A stretch of DNA of 57,933 bases from a virus. The notes beneath the pieces were generated by a model. The model searched no databases. It was not told where the DNA came from and saw only the letters and a list, made by a program, of their open reading frames with translations. This document shows positions 31,861-42,355 of the stretch, piece after piece (position 1 is the stretch's first letter; each line of letters begins with the position of its first letter). The DNA lies in the IMG/VR virus record IMGVR_UViG_3300029922_000078, positions 1-57,933 of that record, one strand, 5' to 3'. Both the position numbers and the translations under genes were made by a program.

Positions 31861-31886
31861 GGCGGCCTTCGGGTCGCCTTTTTTAT
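31861..31886 (+). terminator. Strong intrinsic terminator of the moron
   Basis: GGCGGCC-TTCG-GGTCGCC (31861-31878) followed by TTTTTT. The very stable UUCG loop and T run make this a confident terminator. It insulates the moron from the tape-measure gene. Confidence 0.9.
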
Positions 31887-31931
31887 TGAGTCGACAACTG
31901 CGTGGCCGGTCCGCGCAAAGGAGAAACAATC

Positions 31932-34520
31932 ATGGCTACAAGCCGCAAGGTAGCATCCGCTTACGTCGATCTCGAGTTGCAGATCGCCAAGTTTAAAGCA
32001 GCTCTGGGCGAAGCAGACGGAAGTATGAAAAAGTTCTCCAAGCAGCTCCGCGAAGAGAATGAGAAGAGCCGCGAATCTGTCCGGTTGCTCACAGAGTCTA
32101 TTGGCGTCGGCGTACCGCGTGGGTTGCAGAAGATCATCGCCACTGCACCAGGCGTGACTAGAGCGCTCAATATGGCATTCGATGCTGTAGTGGTTATCGC
32201 TCTTGTAAAGGTTGTGTATGAGGCGGGCGAGAAGATCGTCGAGTTCGGGCGTAAGTCAGAAGAAGCGGCAAAGAAGAATATAGAAGCATGGCGTAACCTG
32301 AGCGAGCCTATTGACTCTGCGAACGATAAAATGCGGATCACCAACGACCGACTCGAAGAGCAGATAGCGAAGCTAGAGCACAAGCCAACGAACGAACTCA
32401 AGACAGCGATCGATGAGGCTGCGGATCACGCTAATATGCTCTACAGCGCACTCCAGAAAGCGAATAAAGAGTCTGAGGCTTTGCTGGAGAGTAATCAGAC
32501 AGCGTGGTATTCCGGATTTTTAGGAAAGGAGCAAACCAAGGATATAACCCGAGAGGTGGTGGAACAGGATAAAAATGTAGATGCGGCCAAATCCTCTCGT
32601 GCCGCTCACCAGCAATACTACGGGGACAAGATAGAATCCCTTGGCTCTGCTACGGCGGGCAACAAATTGGCTCGGGAGGCTATTGCTACCGAGGCCATGA
32701 GGCAGTACAGAAGGGATACGGACTCTGTAATCGGAGCCCTGAAAACTGCTGCCAAGACGTTAACAGACACATATAACCAGGTAAATGCATGGCAGACAGA
32801 CCCTAAAGGTAGACATGGTGCTGACTGGACAAACATTCTCACCATAGCGGGTGGCGAAGCTCATAAGTATCAATCTCAGTTGAGTGCTGAGAGTCTGGAC
32901 CAACAAAACCTCGCTGATACAGGTAAGCTCGGAGAGGATAGGGCTAGGAAAGATGCCATCACCCAGGCCTCCGAGGCAGACCGAAAGACTTTGGAAAAGG
33001 CGAAAGATCATCTCACTGAGATGAAAGCCGTCCATGACATGTCTCTTGAGGAGGTTATTGATTATTGGAATAAGATGGCGGCGGCGCAGGCTTCAAATGG
33101 CGCTAAGAAGCTGATGGGAATGGAGGCCTCTCGGACTCAGGCTGAGCTGACAAAGCAGGCGTTTGCTGCTCGGCTGCAAGATTACTTCGACCGCACCAAA
33201 GCATCATTGGAAGCGGAGAGTAAGCGAATTGCTTTGTCTGCTCCTGCGAGCTTGAACGATACCTATGATGCAATCGTGAAGGCTGATGAGGAATCCAGAG
33301 TAGCCGCCAAAAAGGCGGCGCGGATTACTTTTGAGGGAGTGTCTGAAGACCTCAAGCAAAAGGAGAAGCTGGCCGAACTGCAAAACAAGATCGATGAAGC
33401 TAGCGGAAAGTTGTCAGCGTCGCAGGCCGCCAAGCAGTTACAGTCTCTGCATGATCAGACCAATGAGGATTATATAAAAGCCTTCGGGGCCGCGCAAAAT
33501 GCGGGTGCTGGGTATGATCTGAAGACTGCCGAGGCTCATAACGGGGAGGTTGATCTCCAACGTATCAAGGATAAGCAAGATGTCTGGAACTCTTCATTTC
33601 AGGGTGGCATGACGAGTGCGTTTGATGACCTGATCAAGCGCTCTGAGGACTTCAACGCTCAGTTTAAAGACCTCTTGATGAACACGGTCACCGATGTGAA
33701 TGGCGCGATCCTCAAGTTGATGACCACGCACGATGATCCTCATCCCTTCAACGCGGCTGGCAAGGCAATCTTTGCCGGTGTCGCCAAGACCGGTCTAGAG
33801 GATGCAGAGGGTAAGGTGCTGAAGCTTCTCGGCTTTGCCAAAAATGATATCCAGAAAGTGTTCGTCACCAATCCTCCTGAAGGCGGCGCGGCGAATCATC
33901 TCGCCGGCGCGGGCTCATCTGGTTTGCTCGGTATTGTCAAGAATATCGAGCAGAAGGCTGCTCACATCGGAGGCATATTTGGAAAAGGCGGACTCCTTGA
34001 CAAGCAGGCCGGTAGTGTCTCTAAGAATCAGCCAAATGAATCCTCGATTGGGTCTTATGTAAACGCCGGGGGGCAGGCGGCTTCCAAATTGCTCATTCCG
34101 CAATCCGGTAAGGCCTCTTCAGGAAGGTCGGGGGACGATAGTTCGTCAATGATGCCATCGTCACTACTCGCTCCGTCAACCCTGGGTCCAGATGACTTCT
34201 CCGACATACCTGGTCGCGCCGGCGGCGGACTCATGGGGCCCGGTAGCTGGTACCTGACCGGAGAGGACGGCCCCGAGCTGTTGCAAGTCGGCAACACGTC
34301 GAAGATCAACAATGCGAGGGACACGGCCAACCTGATGAATGGAGGCACGACGCACCATCATCACTACCATATCGGCGCTATCGACGCTCGCGGAGCTACC
34401 GATCCCGCCGCCGTCCATGCCGCCGTGCAGCGCGGCATTATGCAGGCAGCTCCGCACATAGCCGCCGCCACGCACGCCGCGGCTGCCGACAAAAAGCGCC
34501 GTACTCCTCGCGGCCACTAA
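31932..34520 (+). CDS. Tape measure protein (siphophage)
   Basis: I chose ATG 31932, with AAAGGAGAAAC upstream. The protein has 862 residues. The start ([31 protein letters not shown]) and long charged helices over about 1-560 are typical. A hydrophobic stretch lies at about 75-95 ([18 protein letters not shown]). The C-terminus is Gly/Ser-rich with a HHHHYHIG stretch and [19 protein letters not shown], as in many tape measures. It sets tail length and is ejected during infection. No enzyme domain is seen in it. Confidence 0.85.
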   Translation: MATSRKVASAYVDLELQIAKFKAALGEADGSMKKFSKQLREENEKSRESVRLLTESIGVGVPRGLQKIIATAPGVTRALNMAFDAVVVIALVKVVYEAGEKIVEFGRKSEEAAKKNIEAWRNLSEPIDSANDKMRITNDRLEEQIAKLEHKPTNELKTAIDEAADHANMLYSALQKANKESEALLESNQTAWYSGFLGKEQTKDITREVVEQDKNVDAAKSSRAAHQQYYGDKIESLGSATAGNKLAREAIATEAMRQYRRDTDSVIGALKTAAKTLTDTYNQVNAWQTDPKGRHGADWTNILTIAGGEAHKYQSQLSAESLDQQNLADTGKLGEDRARKDAITQASEADRKTLEKAKDHLTEMKAVHDMSLEEVIDYWNKMAAAQASNGAKKLMGMEASRTQAELTKQAFAARLQDYFDRTKASLEAESKRIALSAPASLNDTYDAIVKADEESRVAAKKAARITFEGVSEDLKQKEKLAELQNKIDEASGKLSASQAAKQLQSLHDQTNEDYIKAFGAAQNAGAGYDLKTAEAHNGEVDLQRIKDKQDVWNSSFQGGMTSAFDDLIKRSEDFNAQFKDLLMNTVTDVNGAILKLMTTHDDPHPFNAAGKAIFAGVAKTGLEDAEGKVLKLLGFAKNDIQKVFVTNPPEGGAANHLAGAGSSGLLGIVKNIEQKAAHIGGIFGKGGLLDKQAGSVSKNQPNESSIGSYVNAGGQAASKLLIPQSGKASSGRSGDDSSSMMPSSLLAPSTLGPDDFSDIPGRAGGGLMGPGSWYLTGEDGPELLQVGNTSKINNARDTANLMNGGTTHHHHYHIGAIDARGATDPAAVHAAVQRGIMQAAPHIAAATHAAAADKKRRTPRGH

Positions 34521-34617
34521 CCCCGCCCTGTCTATCAGGGTCGAATCCCCTGCTCTGTGGCGTACGCCTCGTGTGCGCCATCTCTGCAATTCAGTTGATC
34601 CCGCCAAATGTGAAGGT

Positions 34618-37600
34618 ATGAAAATGAGAACATTGAAAATCGCTCTGGCGCTGCTCGCAGCGCTTTGCATCCTCGCGCCCACGGCGCGCTCTCAATCTGT
34701 ACCTCTGGGCTGCACTAGGGTGTATGGTTTTGGACTACAGGATTCCAGCGGCAAATTGGCAAACAGGGCGCGCATCATATTTACCCCTGTGGATGCTACC
34801 GGTAATCGCCTGAGCTATCGCTCTCAGTGCGCAGTGAGTGGTCAGGTCTCTGCTGTGCCAGTGAGTGCGTTGGTGAGCAATGGAGCGTTTAGCCTGTTGC
34901 TGCCTGACACTACAATCACGAGCCCGCAGAATGTGTGCTTTGCGGTTACCGTGATCGATGTTGCATCAGGCAACAACTTGCTCGCATCTTCTGGGTATGC
35001 GTGCTCACAGCCGCATGCAACAGCGACGGGGGCAAGCGATTGGTGCCAGGCGAGTCAATGTGACTTTGACAACTTTGCGCCTAATCTGACTGCGCTCGCT
35101 GTGACCCAGACGGGGCCTCCTGGCGCTGCCGCAACAATTAGCGTGGGCGCGGTCACCGCATTGGCCCCTGGGAGTACGCCGACCGTAAGCAATACCGGCA
35201 GTCAAAATGCGGCGGTGCTCGCGTTTGGTTTGGTTACCGGAAACACGGGTGCAACTGGAGCTCAGGGTGCGACCGGACCCCAGGGATTGACGGGCCTCAC
35301 TGGGGCCACTGGTTTGCAGGGTGCTCAAGGTATCCAAGGCGCAACAGGCACGACGCCTACTTTTGCAATCGGTACCGTTTCTCCTCTTTCCGCTGGCGCT
35401 TCTCCGACTGTGACCGTTTCTGGCGGCCCAAACTACACGATGAGCTTTGGGCTCCCGGCAGGGGCAACGGGGGCGCAGGGGATTCAGGGCGTAACCGGAG
35501 CGACGGGAGCTGTAGGATCGATAGGGCCGCAAGGTATGCCAGGAAGCTCGGCGACCGTGGCTATCGGTACTACCACAACTGGGGCGGCTGGAAGCAGTGC
35601 CGCTGTGAGTAACGTTGGCACCAATACAGCAGCAGTGTTTAATTTCACCGTACCGCAGGGTGCTCAGGGCATACAGGGGGCAACTGGGGCGACTGGATCG
35701 ACCGGCGCGACGGGCGCTACCGGAACAGCCGCCACGGTGGCAGTCGGTACAACTGCTACAGGAGCGGCGGGCAGCAATGCCGCTGTGACCAATGCCGGAA
35801 CAAGCGCAGCAGCAGTGTTCAATTTCACTGTGCCGCAGGGCGCACAGGGCATACAGGGAATTCAGGGAACCACGGGCGCAATCGGGCCAACGGGCGCAAC
35901 TGGCGCAACCGGCGCGACGGGCCCGCAGGGCATCCAAGGTGCCACCGGGTCCACCGGAGCAACCGGCACGGCGGCAACAATCGCCGTTGGTATTACGACA
36001 ACAGGTGCAGCCGGGTCGAGCGCCACGGTCGGCAACTCCGGCACGACTGGCGCGGCTGTCTTTAATTTCACGATTCCGCAGGGTGCAACTGGGCCACAAG
36101 GCGCTACAGGACCTCAAGGCGCTACAGGTAATACAGGCCTGACCGGAAACACTGGACCTCAAGGCTCCATCGGAGTAACAGTGAACTACTCGCCGTCTAC
36201 GACCTACGCTCAAGGCGCAGTTGTGTTTTGTGCCGTGTGCGCAGCAACCGGATCAAGCTATGTCTCCCTTGCCGGGAATAACACAGGTAATGATCCATCG
36301 ACTACGAGCGGATATTGGCAGATGATCGCGGCGGCGGGAAGCGGACTTGTAACTAACACCCCGGCGTGGCTGACCATGCTCGGCACGGGCGCTGACGGCT
36401 CCTGTGTGGTGGGTACATCGTGCCTTGGCAGTTCCAGCAGCACCCTTACGATGGGCGGTGAGTATTACTTCACTAATTTTTCTGTGCCATATGGGGCTAC
36501 TGTACAAGTTGTCATGCAGGCCCCAACCGGAAGCAATCAAAACAGCCTTGTAGTACACGCCACCGGGGCCTGTACTGTGGCTGGCGAGATAGATGCTAGC
36601 TGGGACCTAATTCCGTTGATCGGTTCAAGCACGTATGGCTATGGCGGAGGAACAGGTGGAGTAGCAACGGGAACGGGTACGATAACTTATATCGGCAATT
36701 CTTCTATCAATGCCTTGCCAGCAGGGAAAGCGTACTCAGGAAATGGATACTCGCTAACGAACACGCAAATTCGTGGAATTCTCGGGGCCAACCCGTTTAA
36801 TGACGGTTTGTTTTTTAGAGGGTCGCCGGGGTCGCCGAATGGTAATATTTTTGTATATGGCGCCCCCGGACTGGGAATAACTTTAATATGCGGCTCTATC
36901 ATCGGCACAGACGGCGTGAACACGGGTACGCTGCTAGCCAACGGCGGCCCAGCAGCAACTTACTCTGCCGGGTCGGGCTACAATCAGGCTGGGGGCGGGG
37001 GCGGGGGCGTCGTTATCTTGTCTTCGCAGGCGACAATCGGCACTCTACCTGTCGTTAGTGTTGCAGGGGGGGCGGGTGAGATCGGAACGGCTGTTCTTGC
37101 TGCTCCATCACAGTCAGCCGTGACAACAATCACCACAGGCGGCTCCTGTGCTGCCAGCACACAGTATTGCTATCAAGTTGCGTCTCTGGAGGGTCCAAGC
37201 GGTATAAGTACGCCGCATTCAGAGCTATGTGTTACAACAGGGTCAACCACGAGCACGAACACGAATACTGTTCCCTGGAATGCTGTCTACGGAGCGACTG
37301 GGTACAACATCTACGGGCGCACAACGGGCGTTGAGCAACTTATCGGAACGGTCGGTGTGGGGACTACAACCCCATCATTTGTGGATACATGCACGGTAAC
37401 ACCCTCAGGGGCTTTGCCGACAGTAAACACCACAACTAACTGGTATAGCGTTCCTCAGGCTGTAGCAACAGCCGGAAGCTGCACCTCGCCACCGAAGGCT
37501 CTGCTCACAGCTACGAGCGGAGCACTTACGGCCTGCACGGTAATCCAGCAAGGCGCAGGGTGTGGTACTGGATCAGGTATCGTTTGGAAAATAATTGACC

Positions 37601-37770
37601 AGACAGGCGGTTTCAATGCCACCGGATCTATCACCCCCACATGGAGCAGTGGCTCAATGGTGAGTTGCACTGCATCGGGGGGAAGCGGGTATACGAACAC
37701 CGAATACGGTAGCAGCTTCAGCGGCGGAGACGGCGGAGCAGGTTGGTATGCAGTTTTTCAAGGATGGTAG
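34618..37770 (+). CDS. Collagen-like tail fibre with signal peptide (copy B)
   Basis: I chose ATG 34618, with a GAAGG site. The protein has 1,050 residues. It starts with a Sec-type signal peptide ([25 protein letters not shown], cut near 26), which is unusual for a virion fibre. Residues of about 200-500 are Gly-X-Y collagen-like repeats ([16 protein letters not shown] type), in four blocks separated by [11 protein letters not shown]-type beta units. The C-terminal 400 residues match copy A at the window start. It is probably the receptor-binding fibre. 36581 is the first base shared with the window start, so the gene may be a hybrid of two phage fibres. Confidence 0.8.
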   Translation: MKMRTLKIALALLAALCILAPTARSQSVPLGCTRVYGFGLQDSSGKLANRARIIFTPVDATGNRLSYRSQCAVSGQVSAVPVSALVSNGAFSLLLPDTTITSPQNVCFAVTVIDVASGNNLLASSGYACSQPHATATGASDWCQASQCDFDNFAPNLTALAVTQTGPPGAAATISVGAVTALAPGSTPTVSNTGSQNAAVLAFGLVTGNTGATGAQGATGPQGLTGLTGATGLQGAQGIQGATGTTPTFAIGTVSPLSAGASPTVTVSGGPNYTMSFGLPAGATGAQGIQGVTGATGAVGSIGPQGMPGSSATVAIGTTTTGAAGSSAAVSNVGTNTAAVFNFTVPQGAQGIQGATGATGSTGATGATGTAATVAVGTTATGAAGSNAAVTNAGTSAAAVFNFTVPQGAQGIQGIQGTTGAIGPTGATGATGATGPQGIQGATGSTGATGTAATIAVGITTTGAAGSSATVGNSGTTGAAVFNFTIPQGATGPQGATGPQGATGNTGLTGNTGPQGSIGVTVNYSPSTTYAQGAVVFCAVCAATGSSYVSLAGNNTGNDPSTTSGYWQMIAAAGSGLVTNTPAWLTMLGTGADGSCVVGTSCLGSSSSTLTMGGEYYFTNFSVPYGATVQVVMQAPTGSNQNSLVVHATGACTVAGEIDASWDLIPLIGSSTYGYGGGTGGVATGTGTITYIGNSSINALPAGKAYSGNGYSLTNTQIRGILGANPFNDGLFFRGSPGSPNGNIFVYGAPGLGITLICGSIIGTDGVNTGTLLANGGPAATYSAGSGYNQAGGGGGGVVILSSQATIGTLPVVSVAGGAGEIGTAVLAAPSQSAVTTITTGGSCAASTQYCYQVASLEGPSGISTPHSELCVTTGSTTSTNTNTVPWNAVYGATGYNIYGRTTGVEQLIGTVGVGTTTPSFVDTCTVTPSGALPTVNTTTNWYSVPQAVATAGSCTSPPKALLTATSGALTACTVIQQGAGCGTGSGIVWKIIDQTGGFNATGSITPTWSSGSMVSCTASGGSGYTNTEYGSSFSGGDGGAGWYAVFQGW
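36581..36661 (+). repeat. Direct repeat unit, right copy (identical to 1-81)
   Basis: This is the internal partner of the repeat at the window start. On the right both copies diverge after base 36661 and converge again at several blocks, the longest being 104 identical bases (37558-37661 against 987-1090). Confidence 0.9.
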
Positions 37771-37772
37771 TA

Positions 37773-37890
37773 ATGGCGGACAAATACGATTTGCACAACA
37801 ATCCTGATGGCAGATTGCCGTATCGTCAGGTTTGACAATAACAGGAAACGTTGCTATTTCGGCAACTTGGCAATGCGTAATCTAATCAAG
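37773..37890 (+). pseudogene. Remnant of the small gene found after fibre copy A
   Basis: ATG 37773 opens a 20-codon frame (DKYDLHNNPDG) that aligns with the start of the gene at 1203 (DQIVDFQANADG), then stops at TGA 37833-37835. The rest of the 130-bp gap to 37902 holds no other frame with a good start. It is probably a truncated or frameshifted copy. Confidence 0.5.
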
Positions 37891-37901
37891 TAGGAGATCA
37901 C

Positions 37902-40145
37902 ATGAAGTCAACACTCAAATTCGCAGCGTTTCTTTTGATGGCGATTCCGTGCGCTGCGCAGGTGCAGATTGGTAACGGCGGATCTGTGCAGGTGGGCGCA
38001 AACGTCTCAGTAACTGGCTGCGGAGTATCGGCACCTTGCACGACCGCGCAGGGTGGCACGAGTGCCAACACTCCCAACGGCGGGATGTCCAATCTCGGCA
38101 TGACGCAGACTGGCACAGTGGGCACATCTTCCCAGGTGGACACTCTGCCCGGAATACTCAACGTCGTAGGCACCGTCGCGGCTGGCACTGCGGTGTCTGC
38201 GCCGATTGCAACCTTGGGATCTGCTAATGTGCAAGGCGGTCCAAACGCTGTCTCAACGATTATCTACGACGACGATTGCATGTCAGACGCCGACTGCTTT
38301 ATGACGCTGACGGCGCTGCATCACTGGATAGACACTGGCGAGACTAATGTATTAGCGATGGTGGCAGATGCGGCGGGGCTCGGCGCTCCTGTGATGTACA
38401 TCTACAACACGTATTACGGTCACTCTGTACCGATTGGGGCGTATCAGGGTGGTACCGTCTCTGCCGCATCGCCGTTTACGAATGCGGTGGCCCAATTCGA
38501 TCCCGGCGACACGCGGGCGAATTACCCCGATTGTGTCGTGACGCTGCGCACCGCACTTGCTGGGTCGGCAAACAGCAGCGTGACATATGTGGGGACCGGA
38601 TATGCAAATTGCCTGACGGAATTGCTTGCGAGTGGCGCTGATAGCATCTCGTCGCTAACCGGTGTGCAGCTAGTAAAGGCCAAAATCAGCAAGTATGTGC
38701 AGATGGGGGGTGACTATCCGACCGGAAGTGAGTACAACTTTATCGGGACACCTGCGCAGTGGAATACGATATTCTCGACGTGGACCACTGCTAATGGGTA
38801 TCCTCCAATTTATCTTGTAGGTGCAACAGCCGGAAATAACGCTGGTGGATACGGATTGCCGTGCTGGATTCCGCTCTCGCACCCTACGCAGTTTGTTGCC
38901 AACATTATTCATCCGTGTGAACCGGGCGGAGCGTGGGGGGTGATACCCTTTGATGTTCTGGCAGTGTATTACGGGATTTTCGGCAATTCAAATTCAGCCT
39001 TTACGCTGAGCGCAAGCGGTACCAATACTGTCAACGGTTCAACCGGCGCAAATTCGTGGTCGAGCAGTCCCGCATCTGGACAGTATTATCTGTCCGATGC
39101 GCAACCATCCATTTTCTACGAGTCTTATTTCGACGGATTTACTTTCAATGGCGCGGTCGGAAAACTGCCAGCCAGGATCTCCGGAACACTCGGCAACGTT
39201 GACCTGCAATGCACCTATCTGCATGGCTGCATTTTGCCTAATACGGTTTCTCAGGCGCTCAGTGGATTGATTGATCCGAGTTGGACTCAGACTGGAGCCA
39301 CCATGTCGAGTACGATGACTCCGTCAAGCCTGAGATTCGACCAGTCACAACATACGCAGACAGCCCCGTATGTATTCAACACGTTGGCCAACAACTCTGA
39401 AACAGAGGGGCTTGTAACTTTTGCTCCAAATATGAGTGCAGGTTATGCCCTTTCAGCCATTAAATTCGGCGTGATGGACAACACCTACGACCGGGCAAAT
39501 ATGTACTTCAACTACATTGGTGACGGGAGCAACATCAATAACATCGGTTTCGGATTTTACGGTACCGGTCAGTTGTTCCAGATGTATGCTTATGGTCTTT
39601 TCAAGGCCCCGATGATGGCGTTTGGAACTGGAAATAATGTAAGCAGCACTCGCGGTACAGGTGGAAATGTGCAGCTTGCGTGGACCGAGTCAAGCACTGC
39701 TAACGATGTTGCTATCTACGATGCAATAGGCAATGTGCATGATTCAGGCGTGCAGGTCGGCGGTACCGGGTCGCCCATCTTTGGCGTGGTCGGGTCCAAT
39801 GTGTCGCTTTCGAGCACGCAATACACCGCGCCCGGTGTTAGTTCTGTAACAGCGACCGAGACTTCTAAACAAACAATGATACCTGAATCGGGAACGCTTA
39901 GTTCGTTTTATCTGTTCACAACAACGGCTCAACCAAGTGACGCTGGGATGACAGTTACCGTGAGAGTAGCGGGAGCGGACACCGCCCTCACGTTCACGAT
40001 TCCGGCCAATGCGGCGGCAGGAACGTTTTCAGATCTTACACATTCCATGATAGTGACAGCGGGGCAAACACTCGGCGTGAAGTTCGTCAATTCGTCAACG
40101 AGCGCCAGTGCGGTCATTGGCGGATACGGAATCGTCTTGAAGTAA
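37902..40145 (+). CDS. Secreted/tail protein with nucleoside-hydrolase-like domain
   Basis: ATG 37902 has a TAGGAGATCAC site. The protein of 747 residues begins with a Sec signal peptide (KSTLKFAAFLLMAIPCAAQ). After a short Gly-rich beta part, residues of about 118-360 start STIIYDDDCMSDADCFMTLTALHH. This is close to the metal-binding D-x-D-x(4)-DxD start of inosine-uridine nucleoside hydrolases. APVMYIYNTYYGHSVPIGAYQGG also fits that fold (the APxxxxxxNTxYG-xxxPIG pattern). The C-terminal 300 residues are beta-rich and fibre-like. It may be a fibre with an enzyme-like receptor domain. Whether the calcium site is complete is unclear. Confidence 0.65.
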   Translation: MKSTLKFAAFLLMAIPCAAQVQIGNGGSVQVGANVSVTGCGVSAPCTTAQGGTSANTPNGGMSNLGMTQTGTVGTSSQVDTLPGILNVVGTVAAGTAVSAPIATLGSANVQGGPNAVSTIIYDDDCMSDADCFMTLTALHHWIDTGETNVLAMVADAAGLGAPVMYIYNTYYGHSVPIGAYQGGTVSAASPFTNAVAQFDPGDTRANYPDCVVTLRTALAGSANSSVTYVGTGYANCLTELLASGADSISSLTGVQLVKAKISKYVQMGGDYPTGSEYNFIGTPAQWNTIFSTWTTANGYPPIYLVGATAGNNAGGYGLPCWIPLSHPTQFVANIIHPCEPGGAWGVIPFDVLAVYYGIFGNSNSAFTLSASGTNTVNGSTGANSWSSSPASGQYYLSDAQPSIFYESYFDGFTFNGAVGKLPARISGTLGNVDLQCTYLHGCILPNTVSQALSGLIDPSWTQTGATMSSTMTPSSLRFDQSQHTQTAPYVFNTLANNSETEGLVTFAPNMSAGYALSAIKFGVMDNTYDRANMYFNYIGDGSNINNIGFGFYGTGQLFQMYAYGLFKAPMMAFGTGNNVSSTRGTGGNVQLAWTESSTANDVAIYDAIGNVHDSGVQVGGTGSPIFGVVGSNVSLSSTQYTAPGVSSVTATETSKQTMIPESGTLSSFYLFTTTAQPSDAGMTVTVRVAGADTALTFTIPANAAAGTFSDLTHSMIVTAGQTLGVKFVNSSTSASAVIGGYGIVLK

Positions 40146-40694
40146 TCAAGCTGAATACATCTGAACGGTACCTACTCGTCAGGTGGGAGGTAATTCGGGG
40201 CATGAAGCAGATACTCACGGCGCATACGTAGGCAACTAAGATGTGCGCGCTGCGGGGCCTGAGCAGGACCGCAGTGCGCCCTTCATTCCTTCCCGTCGCT
40301 CCAGTGCGGCGCGGTATCATTGCCCCAGACTGGCCGCTCATCGTGCACGATCTGCATGTCGTGGCAGCAATGCTCGCCGCTGGTATGCTTGCGCTTTGGA
40401 GTGCCCGTGCAGTACCGCGGCGCAAAGTCTGCCAGGCCGATGTACCCGCATTTGGACGGCAGTACGCCATGGCGCTGGGATATATATATACCTCATTGGC
40501 GTGACTGGGTCTCCTACTTTCCGATATGCGATGGTAGCGGAACGTCTTCAGTAGCTGAATAACCGCTGCGGTGCCCGAGCAGGACCGGCAGGACTCCAGT
40601 AATCGGGAAGCCGGGGTTGTAGAGATTACGGGCCTATCGCGGGGCGCGTCAAATCGCTGGAGGCAGAGATGGCGACAGCATTGCCAATTCTTAA
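40146..40694. other. Gene-poor debris with repeat elements
   Basis: No single frame in this 550 bp looks like an intact gene. Two copies of the intergenic element at 15702 occur at 40250-40274 and 40566-40591. Protein-like fragments occur on both strands: one ends WRDWVSYFPICDGSG on the + strand near 40550, and another, Cys/His-rich, is on the minus strand at about 40310-40480, with no good start. It looks like decayed cargo genes. Confidence 0.5.
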
Positions 40695-41090
40695 AGACCT
40701 GAAAACCGCAGCGGATCGGCGACTGAGGTACAGTATGCGCGAACTCTTTACCAAATTGGCTACGTGTATCGCGGTTCCACTTATGCTCTGGGTGGTTCCA
40801 AAGGCGGTGCTGGTGGCAACGGGGGCGGTGCGCTTATCCTTGTCTGCCCGACCATCGTTTTCACTGGCACCATTGATGCATCGTGTGGAGCAGGGGGCGC
40901 ATCGACTGGAAACAGTATCGGCGGTGGTAGTGGCGGTGGACTGGTTTTGATGTCGGCGCAGGTCTACAGCGCGAATACCGGAACCATCAATGTATCAGGT
41001 GGCGCGGGTGGCAGTTGTGGGTCGTATACGGGATGCGGCGCGGGTGGGACAGGTGCTGCGGGCAATAAGTATCAGGCCACCATCCAGTAG
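40695..41090 (+). pseudogene. Fragment of Gly-rich fibre protein
   Basis: The frame is open from about 40695 without a start codon before GTG 40764, and it ends at 41090. It encodes VQYARTLYQIGYVYRGSTY, then Gly-rich repeats (GGAGGNGGGALILVCPTIVFTG, GGGSGGGLVLMSAQVYS). The same Gly-rich strand pattern is in the two fibre copies ([16 protein letters not shown]). It is probably the 3' end of a fibre gene cut by recombination. Confidence 0.55.
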
Positions 41091-41156
41091 GAAACGTAGT
41101 TGCACGCTGCTTTGTGCACTATTATCTGAGTGGCATAAACTTCACGGGAGCTAGTC

Positions 41157-41744
41157 ATGATCTCAGTTCAAGAAGTTATTACCGACCCGGACATGGCTGC
41201 TCCTGAGCCTTACCAAATACTGCGGTCTACGGGCACTTACATTGCAGGCGGGTTCCAGAGTGTGACAACCACTATCTCGTGTTTTGGACCGGTTCAGCAA
41301 GCTAGCAACAAAGAAATTCAGATGCTGTCAGAAGCCGATCGTATTGGCAGTATCAGTGCCTTTTGGAGTACGCAGCCCGTTTACACCACGCGCGGAACGG
41401 CGGCAGTACCAAGTGTGCAAGGCGAAGTGCCTAGCGGAGCGGTTCCTGGTACGACTTACACACTGTCGCTTACCCCACCCGGTGGAGTCATCGACTTGTA
41501 TGTCAACAGGCTGCTGAAAACACCTGGTATGGACTATGTATTATCAGGCACGCGCATAGCACTCACCACGCCTACTCCATCGGGTGCAAAGCTGTGGGCG
41601 CAATGGAATGTCACGGCCAACGTGCAGGCTGCCGCCAGCGACATTCTGGTGTATGACAGTGTTCAGTACCGTGTACTTCAAGTTTACCACGACACTGGGT
41701 GCGGCTACTGGAAAGCACTAGGAACGCGGATGTCGGCGGCATGA
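41157..41744 (+). CDS. Neck/head-completion protein with inserted beta domain (myophage)
   Basis: The protein has 195 residues, with GGGAGCTAGTC before ATG 41157. It begins the contractile-tail module. The outer parts (ADRIGSISAFWSTQPVYTTRG and SDILVYDSVQYRVLQVYHDTG) look like the head stopper/connector type. Between them about 60 residues (TTYTLSLTPPGGVIDLYVNRLLKTPGMDYVLSGTRIALT) form a beta domain that recurs in the fibre-like protein at 53881. Its stop overlaps the next ATG. The gene before it (capsid side) is missing. Confidence 0.6.
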   Translation: MISVQEVITDPDMAAPEPYQILRSTGTYIAGGFQSVTTTISCFGPVQQASNKEIQMLSEADRIGSISAFWSTQPVYTTRGTAAVPSVQGEVPSGAVPGTTYTLSLTPPGGVIDLYVNRLLKTPGMDYVLSGTRIALTTPTPSGAKLWAQWNVTANVQAAASDILVYDSVQYRVLQVYHDTGCGYWKALGTRMSAA

Positions 41745-42349
41745 CGACTTCTACGACATATCCTAATGGCCAGACGCTTACCTCCACTGCCGTCACACAG
41801 CAGGCTATGCAGATTTTAATACAGAATGTGACATGCGGAGCGCTGGGAGTTAACCCACCTGATTACTCGCAGGTGAAAATTGATTGGCCGCAGGAAGGTC
41901 AGCCCTTTACACCGTTGCCGTCGGTCGATGGATGCTTCCTGGCCTGCGCCATCAAAGACGAAGATTACAGCAAGGTTCGCGACCAAGTGTTCAGCGGCAC
42001 CGGGCTAGTTACCGAGACGTGGGTCTACACGCGCGGTTGGCACATCGCTTGGACGCTGTATGGACCTAATGCGGTGGATCGTGCACGACAGCTTCACAGT
42101 GCCACTTTCATGGACTGGTTTAACGATCTACTGTCAACCAGCAATCTGTACCCACTCAGCGACCCGCCTAATCCTACTTACATTCCAGAGGCGTGGAACG
42201 CACAGTGGTGGCCGCGCAGTGATTTCTATCTTGATCTTTATGAGAAGGTTACCGAGACCATTCAGGACGGCGCAGTTACTAGCGTCGAGGTAAGTCTTAA
42301 CGCCGATGACCTGGGCAAGGTCGCGGACTTCACAGTTACTAAGGAGTAA
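41741..42349 (+). CDS. Tail terminator / neck protein (LIC_12616-like)
   Basis: ATG 41741 overlaps the previous stop. The protein has 202 residues. QVKIDWPQEGQPFTPLPSVDGCFLACAIKDEDYSKVRDQVF, TRGWHIAWTLYGPNAVDRARQLHSATFMDWFND and WPRSDFYLDLYEKVTETIQDG fit the terminator family placed before DUF3383 sheath genes in short-genome myophages. It joins neck and tail. Confidence 0.75.
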   Translation: MTTSTTYPNGQTLTSTAVTQQAMQILIQNVTCGALGVNPPDYSQVKIDWPQEGQPFTPLPSVDGCFLACAIKDEDYSKVRDQVFSGTGLVTETWVYTRGWHIAWTLYGPNAVDRARQLHSATFMDWFNDLLSTSNLYPLSDPPNPTYIPEAWNAQWWPRSDFYLDLYEKVTETIQDGAVTSVEVSLNADDLGKVADFTVTKE

Positions 42350-42355
42350 GAAATC

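Noticed and set aside
34536-34552. T-arm-like sequence (CAGGG-TCGAATC-CCCTG) after the tape measure gene
   Set aside because: The loop lacks the first T of TTCGA, and no D-arm, anticodon arm or acceptor strand surrounds it. A chance hairpin is likelier than a tRNA 3' end.
35005-36213. 402-codon open frame on the minus strand opposite the collagen-like repeats
   Set aside because: Repetitive GC-rich Gly-X-Y DNA gives open frames on the other strand by composition. The product is Cys/Arg-rich without any fold pattern.
34618-37770. Diversity-generating retroelement acting on the fibre
   Set aside because: No reverse transcriptase or template repeat is present in the window. Differences between the fibre copies are spread over blocks and include length changes, so recombination explains them better.
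40241-40562. Three overlapping small frames with partly protein-like sequence
   Set aside because: No frame has a good ribosome site, all overlap, and both strands show equally plausible fragments. They are treated as debris and not called as genes.
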